Source of the DNA: Apteryx mantelli
Lineage: Eukaryota; Chordata; Aves; Apterygiformes; Apterygidae
Length of the DNA: 64,000 bases
NCBI RefSeq assembly: GCF_036417845.1
Contig: NC_089983.1
Location: 22,535,207 to 22,599,206, forward strand
Direction: 5' to 3'
Positions 25,601 to 37,880 of this stretch are shown here, in pieces. The translations under genes were made by a program, and so were the position numbers. Each line of letters opens with the position of its first letter. Positions within the stretch are counted from its first letter, which is position 1. Below the pieces are notes generated by a model. That model was not told the origin of the DNA, did not search any database, and worked only from the letters and a program-made list of their open reading frames with translations.

Positions 25601-26672
25601 CATATTATTCTTTATTCATCACTTACATTTTCTATAGCACAACCTACCAAGTAAAAATATGTACATAAAATAGACATTTGGAGAGTCTCCAACAACAGAT
25701 TATGCCAATGTATCTTCCTGGATTCTTTTTGTGCTCTATCAAAATGTAATAAATGTTTAGATTTTTGTTTGAAAAGAATTATTACACGAATTTCTTGTGT
25801 TTATTTGCTGGAAGAAATAATGTAATAAAAAAAAGGGACAAAACTCATCATTTTTGCATTCTAGCAGATTGATAGTTAAATTAATTTGTTATCAGTGCAA
25901 CATACATAATTTACATGCCTCACATCATTACTTTTTGTACTAGTATCACTAGTGAAATAATAACAAAAAGCAGTTACTGAAATATCAACAGCCTGGCCAT
26001 CCCTGCAACCTAACAGTCCCGCTTTCATTAAAACCCACCCTCTCTCTCCTTTCACTGGTTTATTACTTATTTTATGACTCTTGTGCTGACCCTCAGCTTC
26101 TCCAATATAATAAGAAACTTCCCATGTGGTTCCTTATGGTTTGTTTGTTTAAGTCTCACTTAAAAAGTTAATTCATGTTAATGCTCTAGATAATTATCTA
26201 GCTCAAAAGGTTTTTTGGAGACCTTTTTTTTTTAAGTTATTTTTCTGGTTAAATGGGAAGGTAGCTGACATTCTTCTCCTTCCCACCGTTTCCCTCAAAT
26301 TCAAGAAGTCCATATATTTGCTGAACCGAACCTAGGACTGTGAGAAAGAAGTAGTTAAGTTACCATTACTAATCAGGCAGATCAGTAACTCCTAGCAAGG
26401 GTGAGCAGAGCAATGGAAATAAATGTCAACAGGTGGTTCTGCAGAGAACAGTAGATGTAAAATAAACAGGTGAGGTGGAGCTGAGTTAAAAAGTTTGAAG
26501 AGTTATCTAGAATTTGTAACCTGAAATCATTTTTTACCTTAAACACTTCTAAATTTTTCCTTTTGGATTCATTACCATTTTTTCCCCATAGTATGTATAC
26601 CTGCTACTCTGTTTCAGATAGACCTAGCAGCCCAAGAGTTTTCTTTAAAACCATATTAAAGAGTATGTACTT
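22681..26672. other. Unassigned DNA downstream of the LTR
   Basis: The first bases (TAGCGTGGCAGTGTGAC) include a TGG that could begin a primer-binding site, but I cannot match it to a tRNA. The next 600 bases are richer in GC, with open frames on both strands (for example 22727-22966 on + and 22963-23262 on -) but no retroviral motif. They could be a short remnant of provirus or ordinary sequence. From about 23350 onward the DNA is AT-rich and featureless. Confidence 0.4.
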
Positions 26673-27055
26673 TGTGGGGTTGCCTGTTTAGCATAATCTA
26701 AATTTGATTTAAAAAAACTGTAATCTTTCTCTAACTGCTCCATGGATTAGATTATCCTTATCTCTCTCTGATTGCACTGCTTTTATCACTGTAAAATTTA
26801 ACATCTGTAAGCAAGTCAAGACCACTTCCCACTGTATTTACTCTGTGATAAACCTTCTGCCTCTTTGTTATGACCTATCAGAAGTAACAATAACCTTCTC
26901 CTAACCAGCCTGTAGCTGTTGTGTAAAATTATTAGAGCTGATCAGAGCCTTAAATGCTTTGTTCTTTTCTTCTGTTGTAGTTCTGCCACCAGCATGGCAT
27001 TTGTAAATAAATAAACGGCAGATCACTTCCTTCGCTGAGCGTCAAACGTGATCCA
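26673..27055 (+). mobile_element. Possible old solo LTR
   Basis: A 383-base segment begins TGTGGGGTTGCC and ends GTGATCCA, so it has the TG..CA ends of an LTR. Near its end it has GTAAATAAATAAACGGCAGATCACTTCC, with an AATAAA polyadenylation signal about 45 bases before the terminus. The AAACGGCAGATCACTTC-type tail resembles avian LTR ends as I remember them. No target-site duplication can be seen and the interior is unremarkable, so this stays a candidate. Confidence 0.35.
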
Positions 27056-27670
27056 GATAATTATGTTGTTTCCTCAAGGGAGAGGATACACTTTCTTATC
27101 ACTTACATTTCATGACAGATAGTAGTCAGTACTTTTAATAGTGCAATCGAAAATTTCTAATGAATTGTCACTTTTCTTAAAGAAATCCAGAGGCTTATCA
27201 GGCAAGAAAGTGGTGTTTGAGCACTCCTGCTATTCAGACAGGAAAGTGAGACCTAACTTTGCGTGGATACTTTGAGTGAAGTCTGTTGCCACAAGTAACA
27301 TTACATAAATAACAAGCAGCATTGGAGCTGCAGTTCTCCATGTGTGGAAGGGGGAAGGCTTCCAGTATGTGAGAATTGCATCAAGTCTAGGCATACTTAA
27401 AACTATTATAACTGACCTGTTTTCTACCTTGAAGAGCTAAGCAGGTGCATCTGCAATTGTCTTCACTTGGTACTTCTGTGCTCATCACTGCAGAAAGTTA
27501 ATGTTACGACACTTCAGGCGTTGGGCCTAATATAGTTAAAAATACCCTGAGCGGTTCAAAGAAATTGTTCCACATTTAATTAGAAGCTTCAGAGTAGATT
27601 TTTTCTAATACTTTGCCTTAGTATGTCTTACAGCATTTTAAAATTGTTTACATGTTTGGAACACTAGATT

Positions 27671-27687
27671 AAAAAAAAAAAAAAAAA
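27671..27687 (+). repeat. Poly(A) run, 17 bases
   Basis: Seventeen A in a row followed by GAAAGA. No retrocopy was recognised before it. Confidence 0.85.
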
Positions 27688-29392
27688 GAAAGACTCTCCT
27701 TGTTTTTGACAAGGGATCTGTTAATCCAGGTTTTGTACTTCCAGTGATCTTTGTGATGTTAGCTGTTATCCATTTTTTTGATGTTTAGCAAAAAAAAAAG
27801 GGTGTTGCCAATAGTGATTTCCTCTTGTATGTACAAGAACATTTCTGCAAGCCATCCCAGGAGTCAGATAGTGTTGATCTCTGTAGCCATTAATTCTTAA
27901 CTTTTTAGATGTGAAGGGCAATGCTACTGATGCTTAACTATATTAAGAATTTTCTTACTCAGGAAAGCTACTAAGATTTGTTTTATATAGATCAGTACAG
28001 GCCAAATTAAAATTACTGCAATACTATGAACTGAAAAAGTGCTCTAAAATGACCATAAGTTTTTAAAATTATATTTCTGCATGCAGTTAAAATTCTGCAA
28101 TATGATGTGTCAGTTATATTAAGCAGCACTATTGATCAGACTCGTATTTCAGAAACCTACTAAACCCCTTTTCTGTTCCATATTGAGGTTTGCAAGAGAA
28201 AAAAAGGATCCAGTTTTCTGTTTTATTGCTTTTTTTCGCTCTGTATTGTCATTCTTTACTTTTTATCATGGGACAGCTTGTTTGCACATCGCTTTACCAA
28301 TTGAGAGCTCTTTAATTGGTGTGCTTAATTAGATGACTCCAGACAGCATGAACAGCAATAAGCTTAAGCAGCTGATGGCACTGTGTTGCCTAACACCTTC
28401 AGAACAGTTTCTCCAATTGTGCTGAGTTGCCATAGTAATATCTGCCCACTGGTGGTGGACCTGCTTAGGGAAATTGAAATAAAAACAACTTTCAGAGCAA
28501 CATCATAACTGATACATTAGCCATGGCAACATCAAGAAACTCAAAATTATTTCTGCTACAAACATAAATGAGACTTAATTTGGCTTAATGTCGTCCCTAG
28601 AAAGATTTCTGTTTTGGAATGTCCAACAGTCTGCTGCTTTGCTCCAATAAATATAAGTACATAAATATCTGAGATGGGCAGAGATGAGCCCACACTCTCT
28701 TTTTGTCCATTATACCATTATCGCCTCATGTGTAGGGTCTACTGAACTGACACCTTAAATTTGCACTTCATACTATTGAATATTTTCAATACTGGGCACT
28801 TAGCATGAGTATCAAATACATACTTGTCTCATGTGAACACTACTCAGAGATGACTTTTGACTTTTAACTCCACCTCAGTCCTATCAGAATGACTGTCAGA
28901 GCTTTAGTCACTTTTGCTAAATCATTACAAAATTGCTTTTTTCAGACCTCTCTTCTCTAAGGCGTGTAGAACTACTACCGATTCTGAAATGTTTATGACG
29001 ACTTCACTACCCAAACTCTGTCTGAGCACTGAAACATTTTGAGCACTGAAAGACAGAAGTATTATTCCTATGCCCAGGTTAATGTGCATCAGGTATTTAC
29101 GGAATGTTATTAAGCAGTGCATAATTTGCCAGTTCTGAAATGATTAATCTGTTGTTAGCATACCAAACACAAAAGGACATAATTACCTGATAACATTAGA
29201 AAATGACATTTAAAAACTGATAGTAATGCTGTGTTTCTACAACTAGCTTCCTCTAGGTTGGCACTATGTTTTCTTCCTCTTCTTGGGATGGAACCATGCA
29301 TTATTATGTTTCTTCAACTTGCTACAAATATTCATGAGATAATCTCATTCTCCTTTTTAAACAGTTCAGTTATTTGGAGAAGAAAAAGGAAA

Positions 29393-29416
29393 GGGAGAGA
29401 GAGAGAGAGAGAGAGA
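29393..29416 (+). repeat. (GA)n microsatellite
   Basis: About eleven GA dinucleotides follow a purine-rich lead-in (AAAAAGGAAAGGGA). Such tracts are common and often length-polymorphic. Confidence 0.92.
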
Positions 29417-30972
29417 ATATTTGTAGGTATCAATTAAAATGATCTTTTTTATTTTAAAATACCTCTGAGTTCAGAATACTTCTGAGTTTTCTCATCTCTT
29501 CGGCGTTTTTCAAATACTTGAAGATATATGGTATAGTTACAGGGTTGAGCTTTCCTACCTTGGAAAGCTAATGTAGCAACTTTAGCCCAGTAATAACTAT
29601 TAGATCACTTGTTTTGTTTCACCACCCTATTCAGACAGAGAGAGAAAATAACTGAGTCATGATCTGTGCAGAAGATGCTGGAACCTTTAATCTGGACGTA
29701 TGTTTCCAGAGTTCATTCTTTTAACTTTATGGAATGATAGAACACTTTCCCCCTGCCATATGGTCTGTCTGTCTATTTAGCTTTCCTGGATTAAAATTAA
29801 ATTTAGTCAAATTCTTGGATGAAATGATGCTTTAGTTTGGTCTCCATAACAGGGTTTCTTCCTCCTCTAAGCAGTGACTGTTTGCTTTTCCCAGTATGCT
29901 AGGCAGCAATGATATTAACTGGTAACTGATGTTCTAGGCTTCTGTCTTGAACCACAATGTTAAAATCTCCATTTAGAAAGTATCTATTGTCCCATCCCAG
30001 TCTGCCTTAACTGTCCAAAATTTGGTATGATCAGAGTGGGATCCTTTTTAAACAGAAACAGCATGGAATATTCTTTGGGTGCTGATGATGTATTTGCTTG
30101 TAATTCTCAGGCTATCATTCTGATTTTTTTAAAAAATGCTGTATCTATGGAAACAAAGTGTGGAAAATAGCTTTTACATCCAAGAAATGTTCAAGGAAAA
30201 TGGTTAGGTGGTCTTAAGAATCATAGCAGTTGTCTTGGTAGCAAAACTCAGGGCACTGCTGGTGTGAAAAGGAATATAGCAATGTGCTGCATGTAGAATG
30301 CTAACATTTTAAAGCTAAAAGAGGGAACCCCATTTATTCTAAACTACTTGGAAGTTCTCCATTCATAGTAAAAGAGATTTTAACTGGTTGAGAACAAATA
30401 GATGGATTTTAACTGCATTCAGATAAAAATTGTTTTAGCAAATTATATTAGTGCAAATTATTGCATCAATTTTTTTTCCTGCTTTGTGAATTGCCATATC
30501 CTAATTAAGAAGACCTCCCAGTATAACATTTAGATCATATTTATTGTTAATGAATTGCCCCTAAATGCTACAAGAGGTTAATAAACAATATTACACCACA
30601 TTTGCCACTCTTTATTGTGTTCTTTCAGAGCCTCTGCCAGAAACCTTCGCTTCTGCCTGTCTTCTTGCTGTGGACTTAAGGAAACATATCTGTGTTCTTC
30701 ATCTCTTTCTTTTACATTTTATTTTCTGACTAAAAAGTGTTTGCCAACAAACTACAGTTTTAGAAAGGCTCCTGGCATTAACAATTCTAGTCTTAAAGAT
30801 GTTTTTTTCTCCAAGAGATTTCCTTAGCTTTTTGACGCCCAGTAGTTACTGTTTGATCTGCTCAAAGCTTCTCTAGAGCTGTGATGCATATACTGTTGTC
30901 ACAGAAAATGCAGGAAACATCTGCATTCTTTTCATGAAAAATATAAATATGTGGCTGAGTTCACTCACTCAC

Positions 30973-31076
30973 CTTTTTTGAATTCTTGATGGACCTGGAG
31001 GGTCACGATCATCCTCAGGTATTGCACTTTGGTTCATATTACAAATTTGTGTTGGAGAACATGAACTTGATTCCTT
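30973..31076 (-). other. Candidate internal exon (104 bp) on the - strand
   Basis: Read on the - strand, the acceptor CTTATTTACTTTCACCCAG precedes the segment and the strong donor AAAAAAG/GTGAGTGAG follows it. One frame is open throughout, 34 codons plus two bases. It contains KESSSCSPTQIC followed by NMNQSAIPEDDRDPPGPS and RIQK. The acidic and proline-rich run PEDDRDPPGPSR is unlike the Lys/Asn/Phe/Ile-rich peptides that this AT-rich DNA gives by chance, and the other two frames are closed. I do not recognise the gene. Entry phase is 0 and exit phase 2. It could be an exon of an unrecognised - strand gene or transcript, or chance. Confidence 0.35.
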
Positions 31077-32231
31077 CTGGGTGAAAGTAAATAAGATTTG
31101 CTCCAGGAACACACACAATGCTTTCCAACCATAAATGGTGTTCAATCCAAGGGACTAGATCAGAGCTTGTCCAGAGTAAATCTCCCTGACATACATGTAA
31201 CATAGACGTCATGTCCTCAGGTCTACAGATCCATTCCTATTGCAATATATTATTGTGATAATTAACTGAACTATGAATAGACTGCAGTAAAAATACAGCT
31301 TTATCAGAAGGATAGCTTCCTTAGAAAAAAGAAAGGAGCTATAGGAGCAAGTACATTTTACATTTCACTATCTTCACTGTTTCATTAATCAAAATTATTG
31401 AACAAAATATTGTTAAGGAAGAAATTGATGTCAGAAGAGAATATTATTACTTGTGATATTATTATGACTATTTTATAATTCAGGTCCATATGTTATTTCT
31501 AATTTATGTGGAGTTAGGCAAAAGGGCTTTCTTGTTGATTTGTTTTAAGGAAAGGCTTAAATTGGGAGAATAAACAAAACCTTGTTTGGTGTACCCTGCT
31601 TTAGTCAGCATTAAACCAGGACACTGATCTGAAGTCCTGTGCCAATATGAATTCCTAAAGGTTTAGGGTAAAGGCACGTGAATGGAACTGTGCCGAATGT
31701 GTGTTGAGCAGCCAAGCTGTAGCTGGCAGCCTTGGGTGACGGGAAGCAACTGAAAGGGAAAAAGAGCATTCGACTATGGTGGGAGGGGAGCCCAAAGTGC
31801 AGTGGGTAATTCTTTGTAGCAGGAACAGAAAGGAACAGAGTTTCTTTCAAGCTCTTTTTCAGTGAAATACTGCTCCTCAGGGGCCAGTAAAGGAGCTTGA
31901 GTGTAATGCAAGTTGTAATGAGGAAAGAGCTCTGTGGTACCAGAGCCCCCTACTGAATGTGGAACCAGCCTTTGGTAGAGGTAGGAGAGCGACTGCAGGA
32001 ACTGTTTTGCGAAGGTGTTCCATTTAAATTGACTGTAACATTTGTTTTTCATTTAAAATTCATACTCCTTTCCCATCCTCTGTGTTCTAAGGGAAAAGAA
32101 GCTGCTAAAAGTAAAATAGCACTTTCCAGTAGTGAAAATCAACCTCAGGAGCTTGTACTTGGGTTCATTTTGTAATCCAGAATCTGAATGTTTACTTGGA
32201 CTTCCAGGATCCTTAATTTGACCTGCCCTAG

Positions 32232-32274
32232 ACCTGCTTGTAAAAGTAGTGGATCAGTTAGTGGGGAACAAAAG
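32232..32274 (+). other. Candidate short exon (43 bp)
   Basis: The acceptor TTAATTTGACCTGCCCTAG and donor CAAAAG/GTGAGA bound a segment with one open frame, reading PACKSSGSVSGEQK after one leading base. Too short to identify. It is on the same strand as, and 0.9 kb before, the stronger candidate at 33164-33214. Its exit phase (0) agrees with one of that segment's two open frames. Confidence 0.25.
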
Positions 32275-33163
32275 GTGAGATAGCCAGAGGAAAGAAAGGG
32301 AAAATGTGATGTAACAAGAAAACTAAAATAAATGAACAGGCAGATGACAATATGGAAGATACTACATGCAATATATAATCTAAACATGAATTGCCAAAAT
32401 ATGCATGCCTGAGCCTTTGGATATGCTAGCACTTTTAAAAAGCCCACATAAGGCATAAGACTTAAGATATTTTAAAACTACAGTGTAAAACTGCTATTAT
32501 TATTGCATTGCTGGAATATGAATGTTTATTTGTTTAAAAAAAAACAGAGCTCGGCGATGAATCCAAAAGTATTGTAATAGATCTACCTGAAATTACACCT
32601 TTTTGCTACATGCCATAAAATTTGTTTACATAGGTTAAAATATTTTAACAGTTTGGTATTATTCTAGAATTTATAGGCAACTGAGTTTGGAAAATACTCT
32701 TGTGGTGGCAATGCAAAATGATATAGCATCATCTCCAACACTGTTTATGAAGGAATATGGGTTTTATCTAGCTGTAAGTAGTGAAGTGCTCCTTAGTGGA
32801 TGGTACAGCACAGTTTTTCTGTGAGAAAGACTTTTGTTTCCATTATGGTTTACAGGAATGTTTCCAGATCTTTTTTGTGAGCTATACATTTTGTATGGTT
32901 TGGAATGTCGAAAGTCTGCAAATGTCCCTGGATGTTCCAGAGAACATGGGATTTGGTTTGCAGTGGAATTTCTTGGAGAAACGCACATTGAATTTGTATG
33001 AGTGGGATATGAACTTGTAAAAATTAGTGAACAGTCCTTACACAGAGAGTCTGGAGTTTTCTAGCACTGAAAAAAAAAAACCCCCTCAAATGTAATACAT
33101 GCTGGATTGCTGCAAAAATGCCTTTTTTATTTGGCATCCTGATTTTCCCTCTCCTTCTTTCAG

Positions 33164-33214
33164 AAACTTGCCAAGGAGCAGATGAAAATGATAACTACAC
33201 AGGCAGAACCCATG
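33164..33214 (+). other. Candidate internal exon (51 bp) with very strong acceptor
   Basis: The preceding bases GATTTTCCCTCTCCTTCTTTCAG form a textbook polypyrimidine tract and AG. The donor is CCCATG/GTGAGA. The 51 bases are open in two frames. One, exactly 17 codons, reads KLAKEQMKMITTQAEPM; the other contains TCQGADENDNYTGRTH. The 17-codon reading has the look of a helical segment. No gene is recognised. It could be an exon of an unannotated + strand transcript or an upstream alternative exon of the PDE1A locus, but nothing in the sequence ties it to PDE1A. Confidence 0.35.
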
Positions 33215-36038
33215 GTGAGACACATGCTTCACTTTCAGTTATTAAAGGGGAGACTAAGCAAATTCTGCAAAGTCATACAGGCAACCTGTGACAAGAATAG
33301 ACCATGTGTCTCCATACTCTCAAGCTAGTGCACTTACAGTGACACATTTTTACAGTGTGGCCATTATTATACTGATTTCATTGAGAAGATAGCATCATTA
33401 ATAACATGCAAAAATGAAAATAATGAAGTATGTAAGAAGTTAAAAAGGCTACTGGTAATTTAATAGTTCTGTAACAATATTTGGACAGAGACCAGAATTC
33501 ACTTACTTAGGATCTAGGAGGAGGTACATCCTAAGAATGTAATTGAAAGCAACTGGAAATCAAATAGTAGGAAAGTTATTTTACATCTAGCAGATAATAT
33601 GACCAATTTACTGCAATATAAAAATTTGTGTAATTTATGCTATTCCTTTCAAAAATGAATCACAGCAATTCAAATTTTCCAATCCAGTTCTCTGGATCAG
33701 TGAGTGTAAAGGAAGTTTTATTTAAAAAAAATCATCAGAACATATTCTTAGGTTGTCATATCTATTAAATATATGATTTCATAAAGTTCTGTGTATATAT
33801 AGCTGACTTAGAATAGCTTTTTGTTGTACATGTAGTGTTATAGTAACAAAACATTATGAAAATCTTCATCTGCAAAAGCCATACTTCAAGAAGGCAGTTT
33901 GCTCTTGTTAGCTGGTATTCTTAGTTTTTCTCTAAGAGGAAAGAAAACTCTCCTTCATTTGAATCTTGAGTATGTTTCCTTTTGTATTCATATAATGCAA
34001 AATAAACTATTTTATGTTACATGTTCTGTTTAGATGTCATCAATAGGTAATAGATCTAAGAATCTGATCTAATATAAGATCAAAGATATAAGAATAGGTC
34101 TAATAGATTTGGAAAGGAGAAGAGTGCAAATTTTTCAAATGGTATCTTTTTATCAAGGGAGAAAAGATATAGGAATACAAAAATATAAGAATAAAGAATT
34201 GTTAAACTTGAAATTTCATTTGCATGGTTAGTGTCTGTTAGAGACGCAGACTATTCACTTACAGAATCACAGTTTGTTTACCAAATCATTTGATTTTAGT
34301 AATATTAGAAAAAGTTATAAAAATTCTCTATCCTCTTCAATGTTCTGTCAAATGTACGTGGATACAGAAGGCATGACACATATTTCTTTTAAATTCTCCT
34401 CACAGGCTTAAGACATGCATTTTTCTGTGCACCAGAATGAATTCTCTGTGGAATACAAGAGTAGCTTGAGTGGGTAGCTGATAGAATAAACCAACTGAGA
34501 ATAATAAACATTATCATTCCACACTATATAATACAATAAAAAATGGACTTTAAAAAGAATGGACTTAAGCAGAACATGCCTCTGTGTACTATTTAGCAGA
34601 AATGTGGAGATGAATTTTCTGTTGATTACAAGTAAGCTCTCTTGCAATGACCTCATAGAATGAAACCAACTTGTACTCTTAGCTTTGGGTTTGTATTTAC
34701 AGAAGGCTAAACCTTGCACCAATTCAAATAAACAGATCATCATACAAAAAACAATGTATAATCGAGCCTCAGAATGCCAATGTCCTGTTACATGAATATC
34801 CTTTAAAATGCAACTTTATCCCTTTCTGTCTTTATTGTAAATACAGTGAGTTTTCTGCAAGTAGTTGAGAGAATGAGAATGTGGAATATACAAATGACTT
34901 TAGTCTAGGACATGATATTTTATTGTTTGTGCTTGCTTGCTCAAGTCCAGTTTGGCTTTGTTCATGACTTCAGAGTTTATTCTCCCTTGTCAGAATGCCT
35001 TCCTGGCATAGCATTTAAATGTTGCCTAAGTACTCTTACTAGTAGAATAAAATCTAATGTTTTTTGAAAGAGAAGTTCATTTTAGCTTTACTTTGCAAAT
35101 TTATTTTTAAATGGGGAACAGGATAAATGCCAGTTCAAGTCACATTTTTATGTACTGTGCGCAAAGAAAATAGCGCATGGATCATTGTCCTTCACATCGT
35201 AAAGAACTGTGCCACCAATTGGTAGGTGCATCAGGTTGTTCACTCTTCACTTGTCAAATGAACATTAAATTTCCAATCTCATTAAACCTGAACAGTGTAT
35301 TTGTAATGTGATTGTGACCAAATAACACAACTTTAAGGTACTCATATAGATGATTGCGCTAATAAATTTTGTTGCAACTGCTGTAAAGTCTTTTAAGGTT
35401 GTGGTCTGTGTATTCATTGAACTTTCATGTTGCAGTTAAAAGAAACAAGAACCTCTTTTAGTGTTAACCACTGGAACTTATTTCTTTTAAAATCTAATTA
35501 TTTTAAGGCAAAGTGAACAGTGCTTCAAGACATTGATTTATTAAATAGTCTGCTCTGTAATAAAGTGTGAGCAAATGTTATCTCTGTCTGTGGCCTTCTT
35601 TGAAGACTCGGTAAGAAGGAGTTGCATCTAAGAACATTTTGAATATGATGCATTTGCTGTTGTAAAGGCCAAGTTTATAGAACTTTTGTACTGCAGTATT
35701 ACTCTTTGGAAAACATGGAGACTAAATTCATTTGTGTAAATGAGAGTGCAGATAAGGAAAAAGGAAAGACTGGCAACTCTGCAGTTGAAATATACATATA
35801 TAATATATATAAAAATAAATGAATTTCACTTAATATCTTTGATCCTAAAGGTCTCCTATAGGATAAAGTTACACTGAATATTCCAAGCTTTAGTATGGTT
35901 TCATTATGAGGATTCTTCTCATGTATCTGTTTCTTCCCAGTTTTAAACCCTGTGTAACAACAATTGGTTGATCTAAATGTTTTTATATAGAAAAACAAAA
36001 AAACCCAGATGTCCAGGGCCTTTAACTGTTTTGAGAAG

Positions 36039-36076
36039 TATAAAGTATTTTCAGTGATATAAAGTATTTTCAGTGA
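36039..36076. repeat. Two exact copies of a 19-base tandem unit
   Basis: TATAAAGTATTTTCAGTGA is present twice back to back (36039-36057 and 36058-36076) without a mismatch, which suggests a recent local duplication. Confidence 0.92.
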
Positions 36077-36246
36077 TACCTAAAATCAGTGGGATTTAAA
36101 AGATCAATACTCTCCAGGATCAAAGGTTCAGATGAGGACCCAGATTGCCAAGGCTTGAACTAACATAAGTAGTATTTTGAAATGCTTTTAAGAAAACAGG
36201 AATTCGAAAAAGCAGAGAGTTGATGCTACATTTTCCAAGTCAATAT

Positions 36247-36269
36247 AAAAAAAAAAAGTTTTTTTTTTT
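36247..36269. repeat. Perfect A11-G-T11 hairpin
   Basis: Eleven A, one G, eleven T. The two runs are perfectly complementary, so the stretch can fold on itself. It is probably two fused homopolymer runs. Confidence 0.88.
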
Positions 36270-37815
36270 ATTATATAATAACTAAAGAGACTTCTAATTC
36301 ATCTTCAGGTTCACTTCCTTGGACAATTTATATCATATACACAGCCTCAAGGCAGTGTACTGTAAAATTATGCACTCATGCTAGTATTACTGTGAAATCC
36401 TTGCAACTGTCCTTGAGTGATTAATGATCAAGGAAAAATACGTTCATAAAGTGGAAAATAAAGGGACTGCCTTGTTTCACTGAAAACATAGCTCCTCCAG
36501 ATTTAAAGGACAAACACAAAACTAAATCAACTAACTCCAGAGAATTCCTATTTTCTAACTTTACAGCATATGGTTAGATGATTAGTAATAATATCAATAA
36601 TATTGTTATAATAATGTCACAATGCCTCATAGTTGTAACTGCTGCATAATTACTGAAATGCTACTGGGATGATTAGTTCTTTTTCTTCTCCCTTTTTTGT
36701 ATTTCTGTAGAGGCTGGCAGCTGCACCCCCCAAAATATGAATCTGATTGAATTGTGCATTGTGGCAGAGCGTAAAGATACTTTATAGCTTTAAAAAAGCT
36801 AGCAGAAATACTGGATGCCTCTCACCTGGAGCATCAGGCTAACTTACCTCATCACTATGGAAGGTCTATGTGGTGGTAGCTGTCAGCTTTTGGTACCCAC
36901 CCCAGCCTGGTCACACCTCACTTGATATAGTTATCAAGTTGGAGCATCCACAGTAAGCACACCTGACTTGCTGGTATAGCAGGTCTGCAATTCAAACTAA
37001 AAATGTACAGTTGTAGATACAAAGTTCTATAGGTGATCATTCAACAAGATACTTAAATATGGGCCTAATTTTAGGCATCTTCATTTGGAATATTCACGTG
37101 TTTCAAATTATGCCTGGTCTTAAATACTTTAATGAAGTAGGACCATAGTTACAGTTTTCATTATTTCCTTTTCTGAAATTGAGTGTGTAATTTATGCAAA
37201 TTTCCAAGATGTTTTGTTTATCAGTTAATTAAAAATCCAAAATATTGTTTTTCAAATTTATTCTCCTGTTTACACTTTTTGTTCAGCAAGTGGATTCTTG
37301 GCTTGGGACCAAGGAACTCTGTTTCCCATATAAAATCTTAAATGTACTTACATGAAAAGGACCAAAATGAAAGGAACAGAAGGATAAAATGCAAAGATTT
37401 AATTTCTTTAAAGTGATTGACAGTCTTCTAAGTTTATCATTCTTATTCGTTCTTGATGCTGGTCTTAGCTTTTGAAAAAAATGCCAAGTCTGATTAGAAA
37501 CTATTTAAAGAGCACAAATTCTTCATTAGGGAATGCTTTTTAGATTGAAACTCCATGTCATTTCTTGGATGTTGAAGACATTTTTGGACTGGCTGACAGT
37601 GAAAAGATTATGGGCAAAAATGGCCACTGCATTATTGTGATCAGAGTGATAAGTACCTTGGTTTTGTCTCCTGTTGTTTGTTTTCTTTGCCATTGACGAT
37701 TTATTTTTTTCTTTGTTTCTTTTTGAATTTGAGCTCTCCAACATGTCTATAAATAGTTTGTGGCATCCTTCAGGACGTCATGGGCTGACTTTGGATAAGG
37801 TCTATTTTTACTTAC

Positions 37816-37880
37816 ACTGAATTTGTAGCAAGACTCTTGAACATAAATCTTACAAAGGTTTTTGTCGTTTTTGGTGCATT
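37816..37880 (-). other. Candidate short exon (65 bp) on the - strand
   Basis: On the - strand, the acceptor CTTTAAAAAGACTTTTCAG precedes it and TTCAGT/GTAAGT follows. Two frames are open; one ends in phase 0, compatible with the phase-0 start of the candidate exon at 30973-31076 about 6.7 kb downstream on the same strand. The peptide (CTKNDKNLCKIYVQESCYKFS, 21 residues with its first residue, split here as CTKNDKNLCK and IYVQESCYKFS) is not recognised. Composition is close to that of random AT-rich DNA, so confidence is low. Confidence 0.18.

Noticed and set aside
32145-32456. 103-codon open frame on the - strand
   Set aside because: Mostly hydrophobic and aromatic residues from T-rich codons, no signal of selection visible, and no similar family known to me.
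34408-34743. 111-codon open frame on the - strand
   Set aside because: Composition is that of random AT-rich sequence; no recognisable motif.
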